Shown here: positions 32,395 through 39,907 of the stretch, in pieces | How the letters are laid out: each line of letters opens with the position of its first letter | How positions within the stretch are numbered: the first letter of the stretch is position 1 | From: Dactylosporangium siamense | GTDB lineage: Bacteria; Actinomycetota; Actinomycetes; Mycobacteriales; Micromonosporaceae | Assembly: GCF_016862795.1 (NCBI RefSeq) | Contig: NZ_BONQ01000004.1 | Coordinates: 54,572-118,571 of the forward strand | Direction of reading: 5' to 3' | DNA length: 64,000 bases | Program-made: the position numbers and the translations under genes | The notes under the pieces: model-generated | What the model saw: only the letters and a program-made list of their open reading frames with translations | Databases searched by the model: none | What the model was told of the DNA's origin: nothing

Positions 32395-34424
32395 AGATGC
32401 ATAGAAGTGTCTGGATGCTGCGAAGTCAATGGATCCGGCCCGGGGCGGATCAGTGTGCGGGCCGCCGCGACGCCGGCGATCAGGGCCAGCACCACCGCGC
32501 CCGGGAGCAGGGACAGCCCGTCGGCCGCCCAGCTGCTGCCGGCCACGGCGAAGAGCAGGTTGGCCACGAACATCGACAGGATCAGGGCCGCGGCGCCGAC
32601 CAGCGCGCTGAGCGCCGGGCTGGCCAGCACCAGCGTGATCCAGATCGCGGAGCGGGCGCGGCGGCCCCGCAGGATCCCGGCCGCCAGCACCATCATCGGC
32701 GCGCTGAGCAGGAGGCCCCCGCCGGTGACGTCGTTGGACACCCCGGCGCCCGTCAGGGCACCGCCGGCGCCGAGCAGCACCGCGGGAGCGACGGTGAGCA
32801 CGGCCAGCCGCACCGGCGTCAGCGCCACCGGGCGGGCCGCGGCGGCGGCCTGCACCGCCACGACCGCGAACATCGCCGCGAGGGTTGCCGTCGCACCGGC
32901 GAGGCCGCTCGGCAGGAACGGATGGTTGACCGCCGGGGTGCCCTGGGCGAAGAGGATCGGCCCGCAGCAGGCGGCGGTGACCGCCGTCCAACCGAGGCGG
33001 CGCCGGGCGGCCAGCGCGTCCGCGCCGCCGCGGCGACCGGCGATCCCCCAGGACAGCGCCGCGGCGGCCGCCGCCACGGTCAGGGCGATGCGCAGCCCGT
33101 CCGGACCGGCGGCGTCCGCGCGGGCGAGGATCCCGTCGGCGACCAGCAGGACGACGGTCTGCATCGCCGCCGCGAGGGGTGCGGCCCGCCGGTCGGCCGC
33201 GGCGAGCACCAGGCTGAGGGCCCCGAGGGTGATGCCGGCCCAGCGCAGCTCGGCGCCCCACATGTACAGCTCGCCGTCGCCGCCGGGCATCGGGGCGCGC
33301 TGCCCGATCAGCGGCAGCTCCGGGGTGAGGACGGCGAGGGTGTACGCCCACGTGAGCACGCCCGCCAGCTGTGCGACGACGCCGGCCACGGCCGCCACCG
33401 GCAGCAGCCGCAGTGTGGCGTGGTCCGCAGCGGGCAGCGGCTCCGGGTGGCGGCGGCCCGGTCGCGCGGCGCCGAGTCCGTAGCCGACCGCGATCCCGGT
33501 GAGCAGCAGCAGGTACGCCGGGAACATGCTGGTCGCGTTGAACAGCGCCAGGGCGTCGGGGGTCAGCTGCCACGACCCGCTGTCGGCGGTGAAGGGCTGA
33601 CCGGACACCAGCGACGGCGCCCAGCCCAGCGCCCGCGACGGGCCCGCACCGGAGGTGAGGATGCCGGGCAGCACGGCGGCGGCGATCGCGAGCTCCACGA
33701 CCAGGGGCGTGCCGATCAGCGCCAGCGCCGCCGCGAGCCACCGCCACCGCGCCAGCCGCACGACGCCGACCGCGAGCGCCGCGGCGAGCAGGGTCCAGGC
33801 CGTCGCGCCGACGCAGAGGCTGACGGCGAGCGTGTTGCCGGGCGGCGCGAGGGCGCTCTGCACCCCGACCACCAGCACGACGAACGAGACCGCCAGGGCG
33901 ACGGGGGCGACGGCGGCCGGGCCGGCGGTGCCGAGCCGCCGGAGCCCGGCCCACCGCACGGGCCGGCGGCGGCCGAGCCACCAGGCGAGGAGCGTGCCGA
34001 TCAGCAGCGGCGGCAGTGACGTGGCCACGGTGACCGCGGTGCCGACCGGCCGGCGGACCTCCACGCCGCACAGGCCGAGGATCCATTCGCCGGCGGTGCG
34101 CAGGATGCTCCCACCGGGGCCGGCCATCAGAATCCCGAAGACCACCAGGACCGCCATCGGCTGCAGCGCGCGGCCCGCCCCGGGCAGGCCCTCGCGCCAG
34201 CCGCGCGGCACGCCGTCCTCGTCCTCGACCGGCGACGCGGCGGCGAGGCTGAGCGCGAACCGCAGCTGGCCGAGCGCCCGCCGCCCGGCGCCGGGGCCCG
34301 GCTCGGTGCGCAGTTCGTGCAGCTCCGCGGCCCACTCCCGGGCCTGCTCGGCGCGCACGTCAGCCGGCCACCGCCGCGCCGCCAGCCGCAGCAACCCCTC
34401 CGCGACCCGATCCACGGCGCTCAC
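32382..34424 (-). CDS. Polytopic membrane protein, partner of PadR
   Basis: This 680-residue protein starts at GTG 34424 in a GTGA overlap with padR. The N-terminal 50 residues (LLRLAARRWPADVRAEQAREWAAELHELRTEPG) form the cytoplasmic helical segment that commonly begins actinobacterial membrane proteins encoded after PadR. The remainder has about 14 hydrophobic segments, such as MAVLVVFGILMAG, LAVSFVVLVVGVQSAL, YLLLLTGIAVGYGLGA and ITLVLASPALSALVGAAALIL, with short Arg-rich loops. No transport signature is recognised. It is probably the target of PadR regulation. The open frame upstream of 34424 is just padR's repeat region read in another frame. Confidence 0.82.
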   Translation of the reverse strand: MSAVDRVAEGLLRLAARRWPADVRAEQAREWAAELHELRTEPGPGAGRRALGQLRFALSLAAASPVEDEDGVPRGWREGLPGAGRALQPMAVLVVFGILMAGPGGSILRTAGEWILGLCGVEVRRPVGTAVTVATSLPPLLIGTLLAWWLGRRRPVRWAGLRRLGTAGPAAVAPVALAVSFVVLVVGVQSALAPPGNTLAVSLCVGATAWTLLAAALAVGVVRLARWRWLAAALALIGTPLVVELAIAAAVLPGILTSGAGPSRALGWAPSLVSGQPFTADSGSWQLTPDALALFNATSMFPAYLLLLTGIAVGYGLGAARPGRRHPEPLPAADHATLRLLPVAAVAGVVAQLAGVLTWAYTLAVLTPELPLIGQRAPMPGGDGELYMWGAELRWAGITLGALSLVLAAADRRAAPLAAAMQTVVLLVADGILARADAAGPDGLRIALTVAAAAAALSWGIAGRRGGADALAARRRLGWTAVTAACCGPILFAQGTPAVNHPFLPSGLAGATATLAAMFAVVAVQAAAAARPVALTPVRLAVLTVAPAVLLGAGGALTGAGVSNDVTGGGLLLSAPMMVLAAGILRGRRARSAIWITLVLASPALSALVGAAALILSMFVANLLFAVAGSSWAADGLSLLPGAVVLALIAGVAAARTLIRPGPDPLTSQHPDTSMHLCQN

Positions 34425-34915
34425 GCCGCACTCCCCGACGTGAAGGCCCGATCCCACGTGAAGTCCCGATCCCACGTGAACGCCCGATCCCACGTGCAGT
34501 CCCGATCCGACCTGGACGACCGATCCGACGTGGACGACCGATCCGACGTGGACGACCGATCCGACGTGACGGCCGGATCGAATCTGAAGGCCCAATCGAA
34601 CGTGGCGGCCGGATCGACACCGCGCGCCAGTCGCGCGGCGAGCTCGGCCACGGCCGTCCGCGCGACCACCACCCCGTCGGGCGTCAGCCGGTAGCACCGC
34701 CGGGCCGGCCGGCCCGGGGCCGCGGGGTCGGCGTCCTCCCAGCGGGCGACGACCCAGCCGGCCCGCCGCAGGCGCAGCAGGATCGGATAGAGCGTGCCGC
34801 TGGAGTGCCCGGTGACCCGCATGAGGTCCAGGCCGTACCGGTCCGCGGCCGGGTCGGCGAGGAACGCCGACACCACCGTCGCCACCGCCGCCGTCATACG
34901 CAGCTCTGCCACCAC
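34421..34915 (-). CDS. PadR family regulator with hexapeptide-repeat tail
   Basis: This 164-residue regulator has a winged-helix domain over residues 1-95: ATVVSAFLADPAADRYGLDLMRVTGHSSGTLYPILLRLRRAGWVVARWE, then PGRPARRCYRLTPDG. GTG at 34915 (VVAELRMTAAVA) is preferred because the VAELRMT helix belongs to the domain; ATG 34897 is an alternative. After a short helix (VAELAARLARGVD) the tail consists of hexapeptides of the types SDRSST and WDRAFT, encoded by an 18-bp tandem array, in place of the usual dimerisation helix. It is coupled to the membrane-protein gene by a GTGA overlap and probably represses its own operon. Confidence 0.83.
   Translation of the reverse strand: MVAELRMTAAVATVVSAFLADPAADRYGLDLMRVTGHSSGTLYPILLRLRRAGWVVARWEDADPAAPGRPARRCYRLTPDGVVVARTAVAELAARLARGVDPAATFDWAFRFDPAVTSDRSSTSDRSSTSDRSSRSDRDCTWDRAFTWDRDFTWDRAFTSGSAA
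34436..34615. repeat. 18-bp in-frame tandem repeat inside padR
   Basis: About ten units with an 18-base period, in two subtypes: CCCGATCCCACGTGAAGT-like (34441-34500) and GACCGATCCGACGTGGAC-like (34505-34575). They fade into variants at both ends. On the minus strand each unit encodes six residues (WDRAFT, WDRDFT, SDRSST), so changes in copy number keep the frame. Confidence 0.88.
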
Positions 34916-35114
34916 GCCCAGCACTCTACATAGCTCAGCCGCATTTCTACATAGCCCCCGGAAACGCAGGCGCGGTGCGGCGGCGCCGGGACTATCCTGA
35001 CTGCGGCCGGTCGCGGGACTGTCCGTGCGACTTCCGGAACCCGCCTCTGAAGCGATGCTTCGCAGTTCGCGCGTCGAATTCCCCGACCGGCCCCCAATCA
35101 GGAGGTGGAGCGCC
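34916..35114. promoter_or_regulatory. Divergent intergenic region padR / TROVE gene
   Basis: These 199 bases separate padR (minus) from the TROVE-vWA gene (plus). CTACATAG occurs twice (34925-34932 and 34949-34956), in the AT-rich part next to padR, and is a candidate PadR-type operator motif. Nearer the TROVE gene, GACTATCCT and GACTGTCCG form a loose direct repeat, and AGGAGGTGG (about 35100-35108) is an excellent ribosome site for the GTG at 35115. A T-arm-like TCGAATTCCCCGA at about 35078 could belong to a tRNA-like RNA, but I could not fold a cloverleaf. Confidence 0.45.
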
Positions 35115-36491
35115 GTGGACCTACAAGAGCGGGTCGCGTGCGAGGACGTCGTCATGTTCGTCAACGCCGCGGTCACGTCCACCGGGCAGCGGGAGTTCCA
35201 CACCGGCGCCGCCGAGCAGCGGCTGTCGCTGGCGTTCCTGCACGAATACGTGCTCGTCAACTACCGTGAGCTCTACGCCGCGACGCTCGCGCTGGACGTC
35301 AACGACTTCAACGCCGGGCTCGTCGTGCTGAACCTGTTGCGCACGGCGCCGGCCGTACCGTTGCCGCGGCGGAAGCTGGAAGGCGCCCTGATCGCGGCGA
35401 AGCTGCGGGACCTGCCGCCGCAGCGCGTCTACCGCATCCTGCGCACCCTGCGGGCCGAGGGCATCAACAACCGGCGGACCCGCGCGATCGTGCGGGACTG
35501 GGTCGCGGGCCGGCCGGACATCGCCTTCGACGCCGTCAAGTATCGCCGCCACCTGGCCGGCGCCGCCCGCCACGCGCACGTGCGGCTGCCCGACGAGGTC
35601 GGCACGATGCTGTTCGACTGGCGGCGGCCCAAGCGCTACACCACGCCGATCCTCGAGACGTGGCGGCGGGCGCACTACGACCAGCGCGCCGTGTTCGACC
35701 TGCCCTACACGGTCGCGGAGGGCTTCGCCGCCAAGCACCGCATCAACCGGGCCCGGCTGCTGAACCAGAACGGCGGCCCGCGACTGACCGCCCTCGAGCG
35801 GCTGCGGCTGGAGGGCGACCCGCACCGGATCCCGCTGACCCGCCTCGCCGTCTACGCGCTGTCGCTGCCCCGGCCGGAGCGCGCCCGCCGCCGCGACGAG
35901 CTGACCGGGGCGCTGCGCGCGGCCGCCCGCCGGGCCGCCGGCCGCCGGGCGGGCACCTGGGGCACCGTCGTCGGCGTGCTCGACGACAGCTACTCCGCGT
36001 CCGGCTCCGGCGTGAAGCGGCGCCGGCCCCTCGCGGTCGCGCTCGCCATGCACTACCTGCTCGAGGCCCTCGCTACGCGGCACCACACGGTCTGGCTCAC
36101 GCACACCGGCGACCCGCTGCTGGTGCACCCGATCGGGGCGACGCCGCTCGGTCAGCGGCTCCTCGACGGACTGCGGCTGCGCCCGGACCGGCTGGTCGTG
36201 GTCTCCGACGGCTGGGACAACGCCCCGCCCGGCCAGGCCGCGGAGGTGCTTCGGGTGTGGCGGGAGAAGCTGGACCCGACGGGCCGCACGTCGATCGTGC
36301 ACCTGAACCCGGTGTACGACAGCGACGCCTTCGACGTGCGGCGTCTCGCACCGTCGGTGGCGACGGTCGGGGTCCGCGACGCCGAGGACGCCACGACCCT
36401 CGTCGAGCTGGCCCGGTTCTCCACCGGCACGGCGACCTTCGCGCAGCTGCGCGCGCACCTCGACGACCTGGTGGAAGGGTTCCTGCGATGA
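35115..36491 (+). CDS. TROVE-vWA protein (Ro60/Rsr-like RNA-binding protein)
   Basis: This 458-residue protein has two recognisable halves. Residues about 35-230 look like the helical TROVE module of Ro proteins, including LPPQRVYRILRTLRAEGINN, TRAIVRDWVAGRPDIAFDAV and KYRRHLAGAARHAHV. Residues about 280-458 form a von Willebrand A domain with an intact metal-ion site (LDDSYSASGSG as DxSxS, then LTHTGD and VVSDGWDNAPPG). Ro60 and bacterial Rsr bind Y RNAs and misfolded RNA and cooperate with exonucleases or RNA-repair enzymes. GTG at 35115 follows AGGAGGTGG. The stop codon overlaps the next start (ATGA), so the two proteins are made together. Assignment rests on motif shape; a TROVE profile search is decisive. 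Confidence 0.78.
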   Translation: MDLQERVACEDVVMFVNAAVTSTGQREFHTGAAEQRLSLAFLHEYVLVNYRELYAATLALDVNDFNAGLVVLNLLRTAPAVPLPRRKLEGALIAAKLRDLPPQRVYRILRTLRAEGINNRRTRAIVRDWVAGRPDIAFDAVKYRRHLAGAARHAHVRLPDEVGTMLFDWRRPKRYTTPILETWRRAHYDQRAVFDLPYTVAEGFAAKHRINRARLLNQNGGPRLTALERLRLEGDPHRIPLTRLAVYALSLPRPERARRRDELTGALRAAARRAAGRRAGTWGTVVGVLDDSYSASGSGVKRRRPLAVALAMHYLLEALATRHHTVWLTHTGDPLLVHPIGATPLGQRLLDGLRLRPDRLVVVSDGWDNAPPGQAAEVLRVWREKLDPTGRTSIVHLNPVYDSDAFDVRRLAPSVATVGVRDAEDATTLVELARFSTGTATFAQLRAHLDDLVEGFLR

Positions 36492-37618
36492 TCACCGGCC
36501 TGCGCGCCGGCCCCGCACAGACGTGGGGCGCGGTGCGGCTCGTGCCGCTGCTGCGCGACGAGCCGATCGCCGACCTGCGGCTGCACGCCCGGCTGCACGA
36601 CGAGGACGAGCTGTCCATCGTGGAGCTGTCGGCGAAGGAGTCCTACATCGCCTACGTGCCGCACGCGTTCGTCGCGACGTGGACGCCGGACGGCTCGCCG
36701 GCGGCGGCGTACGGCACCCAGCTGATCGACCCGCGGGAGCCGGGGCTGCCGCGGGCGATCGGGCTGCGGTTCCGCCGCCGCCTGGCCCGCCGGGAGGACC
36801 GCCACCGCCTGCGGTTCCTGCCGCTGCACCTGGCCCTGGAGGGCTTCCTGGACCTGCAGTTCGGCGGCCCGCCGATCGCCTGGCAGGAGTGGACCCACCG
36901 GGCCGTCACCCAGGGCCTGTCGCCGCGCGTCGAGGAGGCCTACGCGGGCGCCTCGATCACCGGCCTCGACGACGCCCTGCGGGTCTTCGAGATCCACCCC
37001 ACGCAGTGCGGCGTGGTGCTGCACCTCGCCGACGCGCTCGCCGCGGTGTTCGTCGTGCCCCACCCGGCCGACTACCGGGCCCTGCACCCGACGCTGCTGC
37101 GGGACTTCTACGGCGAGCTGCTGTACCAGTACGCGTCGCTCTTCCCGGAGGTGCCGGACTTCCACCAGCCGATCGACGCGGCCGCGGTGTCCACAGTGGA
37201 CGACCTGCAGGCCGAGCTGGACCGGGTCGCGGCGCAGTGGTCGGCGTTCCACGACGACACCATGTTCACGGTGGTGGCCGGGACGAGCCGGCCGGTGCAC
37301 CGCATGGGCCGATTCACGCTGTCGCGGTTCCTGCCGCCGTTCGACCCCGCGCTGGACAACCACATCGGCGAGGTCATCACCGACGAGCGGGGCACCGTCG
37401 CGTACCTCAAGACGTTCCGGCTGTCCGCGGCCCAGGTCCGCCGCGGGCACCTGCTGTCCCGGCTCGCCGCGACCGGCTGGGACCTGGACGCGACCGCCGC
37501 CGCGCTGGGCACCGACCGGCCGGGCCTGGTGCTGCGGCTGGACCGGGCCGGGTTCGGGCACCTGCTGCGCCCCGACATCCTCGACGCCTGCCGCGCCGCC
37601 GCCCGCCGCCGCGACTGA
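36488..37618 (+). CDS. Uncharacterised partner of TROVE-vWA protein
   Basis: This 376-residue protein is translationally coupled to the TROVE-vWA gene (ATGA). The N-terminal part (TWGAVRLVPLLRDEPIADLR) faintly resembles ARPP-type domains found near ADP-ribosylglycohydrolase and RNA-repair genes; this is tentative. The middle is a compact alpha/beta domain with conserved-looking segments (YIAYVPHAFVATW, LPLHLALEGFLDLQFGGP, FEIHPTQCGVVLHLADALAAVFVVPH, FYGELLYQYASLFPE). The C-terminal 50 residues (LLSRLAATGWDLDATAAALG then LVLRLDRAGFGHLL) look like a Fis-type helix-turn-helix. No signal peptide or membrane segment is seen. It probably acts with the TROVE protein on RNA, or controls its expression; function unproven. 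Confidence 0.72.
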   Translation: MITGLRAGPAQTWGAVRLVPLLRDEPIADLRLHARLHDEDELSIVELSAKESYIAYVPHAFVATWTPDGSPAAAYGTQLIDPREPGLPRAIGLRFRRRLARREDRHRLRFLPLHLALEGFLDLQFGGPPIAWQEWTHRAVTQGLSPRVEEAYAGASITGLDDALRVFEIHPTQCGVVLHLADALAAVFVVPHPADYRALHPTLLRDFYGELLYQYASLFPEVPDFHQPIDAAAVSTVDDLQAELDRVAAQWSAFHDDTMFTVVAGTSRPVHRMGRFTLSRFLPPFDPALDNHIGEVITDERGTVAYLKTFRLSAAQVRRGHLLSRLAATGWDLDATAAALGTDRPGLVLRLDRAGFGHLLRPDILDACRAAARRRD

Positions 37619-37620
37619 AA

Positions 37621-37965
37621 AGCAGCGCGGCCGGGTCGCCGAGCTGGTAGATCCGTTCGCTGGGTTCGATGTTGTCGAGGAACTCCTGGTAGCGCACGGC
37701 GTACGCGAGCGGTGCGGCGACGCGCAGCGCCTCGGCCGGACGGGATCCGGGCGCCGCCGCGGTCCAGGCCGCGATCCAGGCGCCGGCCGCCGCGCCCGCC
37801 GTCGGCGCCGTCGACGGTCAGCAGCCGCAGGACGACGACCGGCGCACCCAGCGTCTCCTCCAGGTGCGCCACGACCGGCTCGACCTCGGCCCACCAGGGG
37901 TCGCCGACCTGGAATGGCCCGACGGTCCCGGCGCACGCACCCTCGTGCGTCACCACCGCGGTCAC
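37621..37965 (-). pseudogene. Remnant of an aminoglycoside-phosphotransferase family gene with internal deletion
   Basis: From GTG 37965 the first 60 codons read like the N-terminal domain of an actinobacterial APH-family protein (AVVTHEGACAGTVGPFQVGD, then PWWAEVEPVVAHLEETLG and APVVVLRLLTVDG). The reading then runs into Gly/Arg-rich noise. In another frame, about 60 codons from the expected C-terminus follow (PLAYAVRYQEFLDNIEPSER, IYQLGDPAALLFS), ending where the upstream gene's stop lies. The central kinase core with its HGD motif is absent. This fits a large internal deletion plus frame change. Two longer minus-strand frames over this region are chance readings. Confidence 0.62.
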
Positions 37966-37979
37966 CGTCCGGCCCCGCG

Positions 37980-38291
37980 TCAACGCAAGAGCGCGGTGTC
38001 GACGTCGAAGACACGCACCTGCGACCACAGGGTGCCGCACCCGTCGCGGAACGCGTCGTGCACCGGGTCGCTCTGGTAGTCGTCGTGGGCGGCCCGGTCC
38101 GGGAAGCTGAGCACCAGGCCGTAGGAGTACCCACGGTCGATGACCGGCCGGTCGGTGTCCGCGGGCCGGCCCAGGCTGCCGCCGGCGACGGACCGGATGG
38201 TCAGCAGGGAACGGGCCCCGGCGAGGAACTGGTCATGCTCGGCCGGCGTGAGGTCGGGCCGCAGCGTGAAGTACACGGAGTGGATGAACAC
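37980..38291 (-). CDS. Dabb (stress-responsive alpha/beta barrel) domain protein
   Basis: This 103-residue protein is a single Dabb domain: IHSVYFTLRPDLTPAEHDQFL, a middle strand YSYGLVLSFPDRAAHDDYQ and the typical DPVHDAFRDGCG helix. These small dimeric ferredoxin-like barrels occur in stress proteins and polyketide cyclases; a specific role cannot be given. It lies just upstream of the kinase remnant on the same strand, and 20 bases separate it from the GNAT gene's stop codon. Confidence 0.85.
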   Translation of the reverse strand: MFIHSVYFTLRPDLTPAEHDQFLAGARSLLTIRSVAGGSLGRPADTDRPVIDRGYSYGLVLSFPDRAAHDDYQSDPVHDAFRDGCGTLWSQVRVFDVDTALLR

Positions 38292-38311
38292 GTCGGCACG
38301 CTACAGCACCG

Positions 38312-38863
38312 TCACAGGTCCGCCGGGATCATGCTGTACATGACCAGGTCGTGGTGGCCGGAGCGGGAGACCGCGACGTTGCGCAGCACCCCCTCGGCCC
38401 GGAAGCCGGCCCGGACAGCCACGTGCCGCGAGGCCGCGTTGGCCGGCGCCGCCTGCAGGGCGATGCGGGCGAAACCCTGCACCGTCAGCGCCCACCGGGC
38501 CACCGCCGCGGCCGCCTCCGCCGCGACGCCACGGCCGCGCGCCCACGGCGCGGTCCAGTAGTGCATCTCCGCCGACATGGCGATCCAGTCGGCGCCGAAC
38601 AGCGACACGTGCCCGACCAGGCGGCCGCCGTCGTGGGGCACCACCGCGAAGCCGATGCCTTTCCCCAAACGTCGGCGTTCCTCGATGCCGCTGGTGCACC
38701 ACGCGAGCGCCGTCTCGTAGTCGGCGCCGGCGTACGCGTAGCCCAGCGGCGCCGAGTCGATGAACCGGCTGTCCTGCCAGACCGCGTGCACGTCCACCGC
38801 GTCGCCGGGTCCGAACGGGCGCAACAGGAAACGGTCGGTGGTCAGTGTGACGGAGGGCAGCAT
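38312..38863 (-). CDS. GNAT N-acetyltransferase (RimJ/RimL type)
   Basis: This 183-residue acetyltransferase starts LPSVTLTTDRFLLRPFGPGD, the standard opening of RimJ/RimL-like GNATs. The middle has a strand VGHVSLFGADW and the acetyl-CoA-binding ARGRGVAAEAAAAVARWAL loop and helix, then IALQAAPANAASRHVAVRAGF. These enzymes acetylate amino groups of proteins or small molecules; the substrate is unknown. ATG at 38863 shares one base with the MarR gene's TGA (TGATG overlap), so the pair is co-translated and MarR may regulate it. Confidence 0.87.
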   Translation of the reverse strand: MLPSVTLTTDRFLLRPFGPGDAVDVHAVWQDSRFIDSAPLGYAYAGADYETALAWCTSGIEERRRLGKGIGFAVVPHDGGRLVGHVSLFGADWIAMSAEMHYWTAPWARGRGVAAEAAAAVARWALTVQGFARIALQAAPANAASRHVAVRAGFRAEGVLRNVAVSRSGHHDLVMYSMIPADL

Positions 38864-39369
38864 CAGGGCAGCATCACGCCGTCGACGGGGTCCGCGGAGA
38901 TCTCCCAGCGCTCCCACCACACGGCGTCGGGCAGCTCCCCGGACGCCGCGACGATGCGGTCCAGCAGGTCGAGGCATTCCTGCGACGCGTCGACCTTCGC
39001 CTCGTGCACGATCGCCGACAGCTCCCGCTCGCGTTCGCGCATGACCACGCCGACCAGGTCCCGGCCGGCCGGGGTCAGCGCCAGCCAGGTCGAGCGGCGG
39101 TCGTTGTCGCGGTGGAAGCGCCGCACCAGGTGCTTGCGCTCCAACCGGTCGCACATGCGGGTCAGGGTGGACGGTGCCACGTCGAGCTCCTTGGCCAGTC
39201 CGGCGCTGCGTTGCGGGCCGGCCGTCGCCAGCAGCACCAGCGCCCGGTACTGCGGCAGCGTCACGTCGGCCTCCATCGCCGCCAGGTTGCGCGCCGCGAC
39301 CGCGACCATGCTCCGGCTGACCGCCAACAGCGCGCGCACGAGCGCCTCGTGCTCCCCCGGCGTGGTCAT
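38863..39369 (-). CDS. MarR family transcriptional regulator
   Basis: This 168-residue winged-helix regulator contains LPQYRALVLLATAGPQRSAG, LAKELDVAPSTLTRMCDRLE and RKHLVRRFHRDNDRRSTWLALTPAG, covering the recognition helix and wing. MarR proteins dimerise and lose DNA binding when a phenolic or other ligand enters. ATG at 39369 is used; the open frame upstream is antisense to the response-regulator gene. It is the first gene of a two-gene unit with the GNAT gene. It is divergent from the response regulator, with a 91-base AT-richer region between them that likely contains its operator. Confidence 0.87.
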   Translation of the reverse strand: MTTPGEHEALVRALLAVSRSMVAVAARNLAAMEADVTLPQYRALVLLATAGPQRSAGLAKELDVAPSTLTRMCDRLERKHLVRRFHRDNDRRSTWLALTPAGRDLVGVVMRERERELSAIVHEAKVDASQECLDLLDRIVAASGELPDAVWWERWEISADPVDGVMLP

Positions 39370-39460
39370 CCGGACATCGTTGCACGGTGGATACCGTTCC
39401 CGGTGTGCACTAGTCTGTACCAGGAAGATTGCAGTAATACAACTTTCTTGAAGGAGGCAA
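39370..39460. promoter_or_regulatory. Divergent promoter region marR / response regulator
   Basis: The 91 bases between the two starts are markedly AT-rich at the response-regulator side. TTGCAGTAATACAA (39429-39442) is an imperfect dyad with TTG/CAA ends and a good MarR operator candidate. AAGGAGGCAA sits immediately before the ATG at 39461 and is a strong ribosome site. Confidence 0.5.
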
Positions 39461-39907
39461 ATGAACGAGGACGGCCCGCTGGAGCTCGCCCGCATCCTCC
39501 TGGTCGAGGACGACAGCGGGGACGTGGCCTTCACCCTCGACGAGTTCCGCGAGCACCGCCTCCGCAACGAGGTCACCGTGATCGGCAACGGCCTGGACGC
39601 GATCGACTTCCTCGAGCACCGCGGTGCGCACGCCGACGCGCCGACGCCCGACATCGTCCTGCTCGACGTCAACCTCCCCGGCGTCGACGGCCGGGTCGTG
39701 CTCGACCGGATCCTCGGCAACCCCCGGCTCGCCGACCTCACCGTCGTGGTCCTCACCAGCTCGCCCCTCGAGGAGCAGATGCTGCGCGACTTCGGCGTCC
39801 CCTCCGAGCACTTCTTCCGCAAGCCGGTCGACTTCGCCCAGCTCGCGAAGCTCATCCACGGCATCGACCGCTACTACCTGGTGATCGACCGGCTCATCGG
39901 TCGGTGA
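39461..39907 (+). CDS. Stand-alone receiver-domain response regulator (Rcp1-like)
   Basis: This 148-residue protein is a single receiver with no output domain. ILLVEDDSGD holds the acidic pair, PDIVLLDVNLPGVDG the phospho-acceptor Asp, VVLTSS the switch Thr/Ser and FFRKPVDF the Lys. The extended loop before the acceptor, the SPLEEQMLRDFGV helix and the C-terminal HGIDRYYLVIDRL helix are typical of the Rcp1/phytochrome-associated group. It probably shuttles phosphate or controls a kinase by binding. Its 3' end overlaps the convergent lipoprotein gene by 14 bases. No cognate kinase is adjacent. Confidence 0.88.
   Translation: MNEDGPLELARILLVEDDSGDVAFTLDEFREHRLRNEVTVIGNGLDAIDFLEHRGAHADAPTPDIVLLDVNLPGVDGRVVLDRILGNPRLADLTVVVLTSSPLEEQMLRDFGVPSEHFFRKPVDFAQLAKLIHGIDRYYLVIDRLIGR

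Noticed and set aside
35078..35114. A complete tRNA gene
   Set aside because: A T-arm-like TCGAATTCC is visible, but no matching acceptor stem, D-arm or anticodon arm could be found by eye.
37108..38040. A 310-codon minus-strand frame read as an intact gene
   Set aside because: Only its first 60 codons resemble a kinase N-terminus. The remainder is antisense to the TROVE partner gene, so a remnant is called instead.
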